10,827 nucleotides of DNA, from the NCBI GenBank assembly GCA_913054205.1, contig CAJXJM010000044.1, forward strand, positions 1 to 10,827, given 5' to 3'. The notes beneath the pieces were generated by a model, which ran no database searches, was not told the DNA's origin, and worked only from the letters and a program-made list of their open reading frames with translations. The position numbers were made by a program, and so were the translations under genes. The stretch's first letter is position 1. Each line of letters starts with the position of its first letter. Source of the stretch: an uncultured Rhodospirillaceae bacterium (lineage in GTDB: Bacteria; Pseudomonadota; Alphaproteobacteria; Rhodospirillales; UBA2165). Below are positions 1 through 6,061 of the stretch, piece by piece.

Positions 1-104
1 CGATTTGCCTGCGCTTCTATGCATTTCCGGGGCTTTTCACGCCTTCCTAAATGCGCTAATTCCCTCTCAGCGAATAAAATAATGAAACATGGGGGGTGCG
101 CGGC

Positions 105-614
105 ATGGCCGGTTCCACAGGTATTTCAGAAGACGATTTTAAAAAAGGTATGCGGGAATTGGCTGCAGCTGTGAACATTGTCACCGCTGCACATAATGGC
201 ACTCAAGACGGTTTGACTGCGACGGCGGCATGCTCGGTATCAGCGGAACCGCCGCAATTGCTGATCTGCGTCAATAAAGATGCTAGTGGCCACGATCTCA
301 TCCAGGAAAGCGGAAAATTTGCGCTCAATGTTTTGGCGAGAGATCAGGAAAAAGTCGCCATGCGCTTTGCCGGCATGGACGGCTCTGACCGATCTGAGCG
401 ATTTGATCTCGGAGAATGGTCTGAACTGGTGACAGTCACTCCGTGTCTCGATGGCGCTCTTGTAAATTTCGATTGCGAAGTCACCGAGCAAATCACAGCC
501 GGCACCCATTCGATCTTCATTGGCCACATTGTCGGAAGTCGTACTGGTGACAAAGACGGCGCGCCCCTGCTTTATGGTGATGGTCAATTCACCGGCTTGG
601 CGACCCGGGAGTAG
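105..614 (+). CDS. flavin reductase-like domain protein (FMN-binding split barrel)
   Basis: A 169-residue protein whose whole length matches the flavin reductase-like family, which includes the NAD(P)H:flavin oxidoreductases that feed reduced FMN or FAD to two-component monooxygenases (HpaC-like). Family blocks are seen in order: F12 and the A/V-rich first strand with IVTA (25-28), GLTATA (36-41) followed by SVSAEPPQLLICVNK (44-58), FALNVL further on, the late HSIFIGHIV strand (135-143) and a PLLYGDGQF block near the C-terminus. The length is normal and there is no signal peptide, so it is cytoplasmic. I chose ATG at 105 over GTG at 96 because the G-run at 91-96 lies 8 bases upstream as a Shine-Dalgarno and nothing similar precedes the GTG. 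It converges on the cupin gene with 8 bases between the stops. No partner monooxygenase is in the window, so the physiological substrate is unknown. Some family members bind flavin as a cofactor or have other oxidoreductase roles. Confidence 0.88.
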   Translation: MAGSTGISEDDFKKGMRELAAAVNIVTAAHNGTQDGLTATAACSVSAEPPQLLICVNKDASGHDLIQESGKFALNVLARDQEKVAMRFAGMDGSDRSERFDLGEWSELVTVTPCLDGALVNFDCEVTEQITAGTHSIFIGHIVGSRTGDKDGAPLLYGDGQFTGLATRE

Positions 615-622
615 ACACCAAT

Positions 623-964
623 CTATTTCGGCGGATAGGGCATGATCACCAATATGGTGGCGATTTTATTCGTGTTGTTGATAATCGAGCGGCCTTCACC
701 GGGCTCCAAATAGATCGAGTCTAATTTTTCCAGCGTGACTTCTTCGGTGTCTGTTTTGATGGTGATCGCGCCTTCAACACAGACGTAGGATTTTTCGAGG
801 GGAGTCGCCGTATGGGTGGTGCCGCCGCCCGGCAAAAAATAGGAAAGTCCGATCCAAAAGTTTTCAGCATCGCTGGCATCATGGCCTTGGAGCCGAAACC
901 CTTTCATATCAAAATGACCGCCTGCTTCATATGGTTCGACGTCGCTTAGACGATTAACTTTCAT
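623..964 (-). CDS. small cupin-domain protein with a degenerate metal site
   Basis: A 113-residue single-domain protein with a cupin beta-barrel pattern. Motif 1 is recognisable at PGGGTTHTATPLEKSYVCVEG (45-65) and motif 2 at LEPGEGRSIINNTN (86-99). In a canonical cupin, motif 1 supplies two His and a Glu and motif 2 a further His. Here only H51 and E57 are clear: the second His of the HxH pair is A53, and the motif-2 His is missing. Metal-dependent dioxygenase chemistry is therefore doubtful, and a binding, isomerase or sensor-like role is as likely. No signal peptide is seen. The start is supported by a GGGGGAA ribosome-binding site on the minus strand (about 968-974). The gene is divergent from the efflux operon and convergent with the flavin reductase gene. 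No specific substrate can be assigned. Confidence 0.8.
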   Translation of the reverse strand: MKVNRLSDVEPYEAGGHFDMKGFRLQGHDASDAENFWIGLSYFLPGGGTTHTATPLEKSYVCVEGAITIKTDTEEVTLEKLDSIYLEPGEGRSIINNTNKIATILVIMPYPPK

Positions 965-999
965 AATTTCCCCCTTTTTGATTTTTCTCCAGATGGCCG

Positions 1000-1028
1000 A
1001 AACTATCGAGAATAATTATTGCGGTCAA
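1000..1028 (-). promoter_or_regulatory. candidate sigma70-like promoter for the cupin gene
   Basis: On the minus strand TTGACC (complement of 1023-1028, 5 of 6 to the -35 consensus) is followed after 17 bases by TAGTTT (complement of 1000-1005, a weak -10). Transcription would start near 993, giving a leader of about 29 bases that contains the GGGGGAA site. The spacing is good but the -10 is poor. The AT-rich palindrome AATAATTATT (1011-1020) lies between the two boxes and could be an operator. Confidence 0.3.
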
Positions 1029-1110
1029 CGCTTCGACGGATTTCGGCCAGCCAAGCGTTTAATAAAAGGCAAAATTTCAACTTAAATTGATTGACGTGAC
1101 CGACTTCAAG

Positions 1111-1140
1111 TTGGATTTTAGCGGCCTCTAAAACTACAAT
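1111..1140 (+). promoter_or_regulatory. candidate promoter for the RND efflux operon
   Basis: TACAAT at 1135-1140 is a good -10 (5 of 6). The best-placed -35, TTGGAT at 1111-1116 with an 18-base spacer, is weak. Transcription would start near 1147, about 25 bases before the adaptor ATG. The divergent spacer 965-1171 thus carries plausible start signals for both flanking genes. I saw no convincing operator for a linked regulator. Confidence 0.35.
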
Positions 1141-1171
1141 CTACACGAACGCGTTGAAGGATTACGTTTAA

Positions 1172-2722
1172 ATGAAAATCGTCTCCCTGGGAACTTCAGG
1201 TTCCGCCGCCCTTTGGCGAGCATTGATTCTGGCCTCTCTCCTTATTTTGTATACCACGACCGCCTTCGCCCAAAAGGCACCGCTTTCGGACCGAGCCAAA
1301 GGCATGGATGCCAATAACAATGGCCTGGTCGACCGAGACGAAGCCCGAGGCCCGCTGGCTGCCAATTTTGACGAAATGGATTGCGATAAAAATGGCGGTC
1401 TCGACGGCGCTGAAATACCGGCGTTTTTTCAAGGTACGGGCTGTCCAAAAAAGCCAGCCAAATCGGCAAGTGCCAAGCCTAAGTTTCCACCGCTGTCAGA
1501 TCGCGCCAAAGGGTTAGATGCCAATAAAAATGGTCTCGTAGAACGGGAAGAAGCCAGAGGGCCGCTGGCGGCCAATTTTGATGACATGGATTGTGATAAA
1601 AATGGCGGCCTCGACGGTGCTGAAATACCGGCGTTTTTTCAAGGCACCGGCTGTCCTAAAAAAGCAACGGCCAAGACCGCGGCCAAACCCGCCTCAAAGC
1701 CAGCAGCCAAAAACCCTTCAACGCGGCGCGCTGGCGGACGACCTCCTCAAGCTGTGCGCATAGCCGAAGTCTTACTCGAAACTACTAATGAGACGTATTC
1801 GGTAATCGGACGCGTTACCGCACTGCAAAGAGGTCCTGTGGCAGCTCGGGTAAATGGCGCTGTCGAGACCATGAATGTAAATGTTGGTGACCGGGTAAAA
1901 AAAGGAACGGTTGTCGCAACATTGGCCAAAAGACGTTTGTTGGCTGAGTTCCAAAGAATTGCCGCCCAAGTAGTGCGTCACCAAGCATCGGTCAAAAACG
2001 CCGAACGTGAATTGAAGCGTATGGGCAAATTGTCGAGATCAGCTGCTTTTTCACGCGCACGGTTTGAAGACCAGGAAGGTCAGGTCGCCGAACGAAAGGC
2101 CCAGCTTGCTGAATTTACGGCGGCTCTACAAAAGCTTAAAATCGATATTCACAATGCCTCCATTAAAGCACCGTATGACGCGGTGGTGATCGAAAAACAT
2201 GTCGAAGTCGGCGGCTATGTAAATGTTGGAGCAAAGGTTGTCACACTTCAGAATGACAAAAATGTCGAAGTAGAAGTTGAAGTTCCGAGCTTTCGTGTTG
2301 TCGGTCTCAAAGTCGGCACATCAGCCAGCGTCATGGCAGATAATGGCAAAAAATATGCCGCAAAGGTGCGTTCAATTATTCCAAGTGAAAATGCGCGAAC
2401 CCGCACACGTCCCATTCGATTGACGACTGAATTTGGTGATGATGCAGTTCTTATGGCCGACAATCAGAGTGTAACCGTTGAATTGCCTCTTACAAATGGC
2501 AATAAGATTTTGACCGTCCACAAAGATGCGGTGATCCGGCGCGCCAATGGCTATATCGTTTTTGTCGTTAAGGGTGGCAACGCCATCATGCGTTCAGTGC
2601 GTATCGGACGCGGTGTCGGCATTAAATTTCACGTCCTCAAAGGCCTGAAAGCCGGCGATAAAGTTGTCATCAACGGCAATGAGCGACTTGGTGCCGGCGA
2701 CCGCATCAAAATAGTCCAGTAG
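1172..2722 (+). CDS. RND efflux periplasmic adaptor (MFP/HlyD-like) with N-terminal tandem EF-hand repeats
   Basis: A 516-residue periplasmic adaptor that would link an inner-membrane RND pump to an outer-membrane channel. Residues 1-33 form a signal peptide with a hydrophobic stretch at 17-31 and a likely AFA|Q cleavage after A33. Residues 37-164 hold two tandem 70-residue units, each with two canonical EF-hand loops: 46-57, 70-81, 116-127 and 140-151, with Asp at loop position 1, Asp/Asn at 3, Asn at 5, Asp/Glu at 9 and Glu at 12. A Lys/Ala/Pro-rich linker (about 165-190) leads into the usual adaptor core: a lipoyl/barrel-sandwich half (VNGAVETMNVNVGDRVKKG), an alpha-helical hairpin (about 250-320), the second lipoyl half (ASIKAPYDAVVIEKHVEVGG), then beta-barrel and membrane-proximal domains. 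Ordinary adaptors are about 350-400 residues, so the EF-hand region accounts for the excess. GAAGGA at 1156-1161, 10 bases before the ATG, supports the start. The pump gene follows after 13 bases. Adaptor identity is firm; a calcium-dependent role is inference. Confidence 0.93.
   Translation: MKIVSLGTSGSAALWRALILASLLILYTTTAFAQKAPLSDRAKGMDANNNGLVDRDEARGPLAANFDEMDCDKNGGLDGAEIPAFFQGTGCPKKPAKSASAKPKFPPLSDRAKGLDANKNGLVEREEARGPLAANFDDMDCDKNGGLDGAEIPAFFQGTGCPKKATAKTAAKPASKPAAKNPSTRRAGGRPPQAVRIAEVLLETTNETYSVIGRVTALQRGPVAARVNGAVETMNVNVGDRVKKGTVVATLAKRRLLAEFQRIAAQVVRHQASVKNAERELKRMGKLSRSAAFSRARFEDQEGQVAERKAQLAEFTAALQKLKIDIHNASIKAPYDAVVIEKHVEVGGYVNVGAKVVTLQNDKNVEVEVEVPSFRVVGLKVGTSASVMADNGKKYAAKVRSIIPSENARTRTRPIRLTTEFGDDAVLMADNQSVTVELPLTNGNKILTVHKDAVIRRANGYIVFVVKGGNAIMRSVRIGRGVGIKFHVLKGLKAGDKVVINGNERLGAGDRIKIVQ
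1280..1453 (+). repeat. EF-hand coding tandem repeat, copy 1
   Basis: First copy of a direct repeat with a 210-base period inside the adaptor gene, coding residues 37-94 (two EF-hand loops and the Cys pair C71/C91). By hand alignment it differs from copy 2 (1490-1663) at about 26 of 174 bases but only 5 of 58 residues (M45/L115, N49/K119, D54/E124, D56/E126, E68/D138). The last part, coding AEIPAFFQG, is almost identical in DNA. Confidence 0.92.
1490..1663 (+). repeat. EF-hand coding tandem repeat, copy 2
   Basis: Second copy of the direct repeat, coding residues 107-164, with EF-hand loops at 116-127 and 140-151 and the Cys pair C141/C161. All calcium-ligand positions are kept in both copies. 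Most base differences are synonymous, which suggests selection on the protein after duplication. Confidence 0.92.
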
Positions 2723-2735
2723 GGAGCATCGATAC

Positions 2736-5700
2736 ATGAATATCATCTCGCTCTCCATTCAACGTCCGACAGCCGTCGTCGCGATGGTTATAATGATTGT
2801 CCTATTTGGCTGGGTTTCCTTAACCAAAATCCCAATTCAAATGGCGCCGGACGTGCGTCAGCCAGTTATTATTATTAAGACAAGTTGGCGCGGTGCCTCT
2901 CCCAGCGAAGTTGAGCGAGAAATCGTATCTAAACAAGAGGAAGAGCTTAAAGGCATTGAGGGCTTAAAGCGCATTGTTGGCGAGGCCAAGCATAATGAAG
3001 GCGTTGTCACGCTAGAATTCAGTCCCGGATTAGACTTTAACCGCATACTTCTCTTAACCGCCAACCGCTTGGATCGAGTTACCGGCTATCCCAACGAAGC
3101 GGACAAGCCTATTATCAGCACGTCCGGCACCGAAGACAATGCGATTGCCTGGTATATCCTCGAACGCGTGGAAGGTAACGAACGCCCGATCACGACCTAT
3201 GGCGATTTCCTTCGCGATGTTGTTAAAGATCGCTTTGAAAGCATTCCAGGCGTTGCCGGGGTAAATCTGTTTGGCGATAACGAACGTGAAATCCAGATCA
3301 TCGTAGATCCGGCAAAGCTTGCCCATTACCGCATGACGATTTCCGAACTGGTCACCAAGCTGCGAGGCGAAAATGCCTCAATCACCGGCGGCAATGTCAA
3401 TGAAGGAAAACGACGCTACGTCGTGCGCACCGATGGTGAGTTATCCCATCCGGATGATGTCCGCAAAATACTGCTGAGAAGTGAAACCAAAAATGGCAGC
3501 GGCACCAGTATCGGCCGGGTCACGCTTGCCGATGTTGCAGAAGTGCAGGTCGCCTATAAAGAAGCCTTTGCAAAGGCTCGGTTTAGAGGCAACCGGGCAA
3601 TGGCGTTTAATATGACTCGCTCGCAAGGGGCGAATGTTCTTGAAACAATGAAAGACATCCGCAGGGTCGCGAACGAGCTTTCCACCGGCCCGGTGCTTTT
3701 GGCCGGGCTTAAAATGCAACAAGTTTATGACGAAACCGATTACATTAATTCCTCCATCGATTTGGTGATCCAGAATATTTATATCGGCGGCGGATTAGCG
3801 ATCTTATTGTTGCTGCTATTTCTGCGATCCTGGCGTCCAACCATTGTGATCAGCGCGGCCATACCGGTTTCGGTTATCGGTACTTTTGTGGCGATGGCGT
3901 TTTTGGGTCGCTCTTTGAACGTCGTGAGTTTAGCTGGTATTGCCTTTGCCGTTGGTATGGTTGTCGACGCCGCTATCGTCGTACTCGAGAATATATTCCG
4001 GCTACGTCAGCAGGGTATGAGTTCAGCCGAAGCGGCTTATAAAGGAACCTCACAAGTTTGGCCGGCCGTCCTGGTATCCTCGCTCACGACGGTGATGGTT
4101 TTTATTCCGATCCTGACCATGGAATTAGAGGCTGGACAATTGTTCCGCGATATTGGTGTCGCAATTTCTGTTTCCGTGCTGCTCTCTCTTGTGGTGTCAG
4201 TGACTCTGATTCCAGCACTAGCCAACTATGTTTTCCGCACCGCGACTTTTGATGAGAATAAGATGATGCGCCTGCCGGGCATCGATAATTTTGCCACAGG
4301 CTTCACCAAGTTTTGGGTGGGATTTGCGGGATATGTCGTTCGCCGTAAAGTTCAAGCGCTTGGCGTCGTCTGCGCGGTGACAATTGGCGCCAGCGTGTTT
4401 GCCTGGTCAGCAATGCCGAAACTGGATTATCTGCCGACCGGCAACCGGAACTTTGTCATCGGATTTGTACAGCCGCCGGCAGGATACAATTTGGATACGG
4501 TCTACGATATTTTGACCCGGGTGGAGGAAAAAACCAGATCCTTGTGGAGCGACACAGTTGATCGCGGTGAGAAAGCCGTTAAAAAAGTCGCGGGCGATGT
4601 TGAAAAGAAAATTGATCGTTTTGTCACGATTGCTCTCAATGGACGGGCCTTCATCGCCGCGACCCATGTCGAACCTGAAAGAGCCCATGAGCTCATTCCA
4701 ATTTTACAAACCCCTGCTCGGGAAGAACCTGGCGTTTTTGCTTTTGTCTTTCAACCGTCGCTGTGGGGACGTTCTATTGGATCAGGGCGCGCCATCAATG
4801 TTGATGTTTTGGGCCCGGACCTCGCGCAAAACTACCGCACGGCGCAAACGGTTTTCTTCCGATTGCTCGCGCGTTTTTCACCTCGGGAAGGAAATCGGAT
4901 CAGGCCACGCCCGGCACTGTCCTTGGGTGAACCTGAAATTCGCGTAACGCCAAATCGCCTAAAATTAGCGGATAATGGCGTTTCTACCTTTGAACTCGGT
5001 CAGACACTGGATGCCTTTAATGACGGTATACGCATTGCCGAAGTGACATTTGAAGGTAAGCGCATTGATTTAACTCTCAAAGGGCCGGAGCCAGAGGAAG
5101 AGCATATTCAGTCGATATACAATTTGCCCATGGTGACGCGGGATGGCCGCATTGTGCCGATTGAAAGTTTAAGTGATATCGAAGTTACCTCCGGCCCGAC
5201 ACAAATCAGAAGGATCAATCGATTTAGAACTGTCACCTTGCAGGTCAGTCCACGCGAGGACATGCCGCTCGAAGAGGCGATCGATATCATCCGCGATAAA
5301 GTCGTTGGCCCGATGATTGAACGCGGCCTACCAAGCGGCGTGCGCATTCAAATATCCGGCAGTGCGGATAAACTCGAAGAAACCTGGAATGAAATACTGT
5401 TCGATATCATCCTGGCAATCGTCATTGTTTATCTTGTCATGGCGGTATTGTTCGAAAGTTTTATTTATCCATTTATCGTCATGCTCTCGGTGCCAGTCGC
5501 CGCAGCCGGTGGTTTGATGGGTCTGGCTATCCTCAACATGTTTGTCAATCAGTCGCTCGATATGCTGACCATGATGGGCTTTATTATTCTAATCGGTATC
5601 GTCGTGAATAACGCTATTCTGCTGGTGCATCAAACGCTGCATCATATTCGGGTTGAAAACATGGCAGCCGGTGACGCGATCCAGGAAGCAACCCGCAATC

Positions 5701-5906
5701 GGGTACGCCCGATCTTCATGTCTACGCTGACGTCAATCTTCGGCATGTTACCGCTGGTGGTGTTCCCGGGAGCAGGCTCTGAGCTCTACCGAGGGCTCGG
5801 CTCGGTCGTGCTTGGTGGATTGTCGCTTTCGGCCATTCTTACGCTAGCGCTGGTGCCACCAATCATGTCGTTCTCCCTTGGTCTTCTCGAAAAACAGCGC
5901 GCTTGA
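2736..5906 (+). CDS. RND-family efflux pump, inner-membrane permease (HAE-1-like)
   Basis: A 1056-residue protein with the full RND layout: one N-terminal membrane helix (about 11-30), a large periplasmic loop, five helices (about 345-500), a seventh near 540-560, a second periplasmic loop, and five C-terminal helices (about 885-1045). It would use the proton gradient to drive export with the adjacent adaptor and an outer-membrane channel encoded elsewhere. Typical blocks are seen: IQMAPDVRQPVIIIKTSWRG and ASPSEVEREIVSKQEEELKG early on, GMVVDAAIVVLENIFRLRQQ in TM4, and GIVVNNAILLVHQTL in TM10. In TM4 only D411 of the AcrB Asp407-Asp408 pair is kept (A412 replaces the second), and the AcrB Lys940 position in TM10 is N958. 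The start follows AGGGAG (2721-2726), which overlaps the adaptor stop. The divergent HAE-1 subgroup and the lack of a linked regulator leave the substrate open. Phenolics or quinones fit the neighbourhood, but that is a guess. Confidence 0.95.
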   Translation: MNIISLSIQRPTAVVAMVIMIVLFGWVSLTKIPIQMAPDVRQPVIIIKTSWRGASPSEVEREIVSKQEEELKGIEGLKRIVGEAKHNEGVVTLEFSPGLDFNRILLLTANRLDRVTGYPNEADKPIISTSGTEDNAIAWYILERVEGNERPITTYGDFLRDVVKDRFESIPGVAGVNLFGDNEREIQIIVDPAKLAHYRMTISELVTKLRGENASITGGNVNEGKRRYVVRTDGELSHPDDVRKILLRSETKNGSGTSIGRVTLADVAEVQVAYKEAFAKARFRGNRAMAFNMTRSQGANVLETMKDIRRVANELSTGPVLLAGLKMQQVYDETDYINSSIDLVIQNIYIGGGLAILLLLLFLRSWRPTIVISAAIPVSVIGTFVAMAFLGRSLNVVSLAGIAFAVGMVVDAAIVVLENIFRLRQQGMSSAEAAYKGTSQVWPAVLVSSLTTVMVFIPILTMELEAGQLFRDIGVAISVSVLLSLVVSVTLIPALANYVFRTATFDENKMMRLPGIDNFATGFTKFWVGFAGYVVRRKVQALGVVCAVTIGASVFAWSAMPKLDYLPTGNRNFVIGFVQPPAGYNLDTVYDILTRVEEKTRSLWSDTVDRGEKAVKKVAGDVEKKIDRFVTIALNGRAFIAATHVEPERAHELIPILQTPAREEPGVFAFVFQPSLWGRSIGSGRAINVDVLGPDLAQNYRTAQTVFFRLLARFSPREGNRIRPRPALSLGEPEIRVTPNRLKLADNGVSTFELGQTLDAFNDGIRIAEVTFEGKRIDLTLKGPEPEEEHIQSIYNLPMVTRDGRIVPIESLSDIEVTSGPTQIRRINRFRTVTLQVSPREDMPLEEAIDIIRDKVVGPMIERGLPSGVRIQISGSADKLEETWNEILFDIILAIVIVYLVMAVLFESFIYPFIVMLSVPVAAAGGLMGLAILNMFVNQSLDMLTMMGFIILIGIVVNNAILLVHQTLHHIRVENMAAGDAIQEATRNRVRPIFMSTLTSIFGMLPLVVFPGAGSELYRGLGSVVLGGLSLSAILTLALVPPIMSFSLGLLEKQRA

Positions 5907-5924
5907 GTGAAATTCCGCAGAATG

Positions 5925-5955
5925 AACAAAATCCCATAATATGAGATTTTTGTTT
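5925..5955 (+). terminator. A/T-rich hairpin after the RND operon, possible weak terminator
   Basis: AAAATCCCAT (5928-5937) and ATGAGATTTT (5941-5950) form a 10-base stem with one mismatch around an AAT loop. It can be lengthened to AAC/GTT with a one-base bulge. A run of five T (5947-5951) ends the right arm. It lies 19 bases after the pump stop and just before the next promoter, where a terminator is expected. The stem is poor in G/C, so termination would be weak; a regulator-binding palindrome is the alternative. Confidence 0.4.
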
Positions 5956-5980
5956 ACATCTGCAAATTGCCGATTACAAT
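5953..5980 (+). promoter_or_regulatory. sigma70-like promoter for the molybdoenzyme operon
   Basis: TTTACA (5953-5958, 5 of 6) and TACAAT (5975-5980, 5 of 6) are separated by 16 bases in an A/T-rich context. Transcription would start near 5987, leaving a leader of about 75 bases. The leader contains a five-base-pair stem (6014-6018 with 6023-6027) capped by a GCGA loop of GNRA type. This is the best-looking promoter in the window. The -35 overlaps the right end of the preceding hairpin, so a protein bound there could repress. Confidence 0.55.
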
Positions 5981-6061
5981 TAGATCAGATCAAATATTAT
6001 ACGTGACGGGGCGTTACCGCGAGGTAGGGTCATCATCACTAGTTCACCGGAGAATACGATT

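Noticed and set aside
1..104. Gene end, RNA gene or terminator upstream of the flavin reductase
   Set aside because: I found no coding frame with recognisable sequence, no tRNA-like fold and no strong hairpin. Only the G-run ribosome-binding site at 91-96 stands out.
1011..1020. Palindrome AATAATTATT as a dedicated operator
   Set aside because: It is short and A/T-only in an A/T-rich spacer, so chance is likely. It is noted only in the promoter entry.
1172..2722. Calcium-binding protein fused to the adaptor by a missed stop or frameshift between two genes
   Set aside because: The signal peptide, EF-hand units, linker and adaptor core are in one uninterrupted frame. No ribosome-binding site or start codon is placed to launch the core alone, and the core would then lack an export signal.
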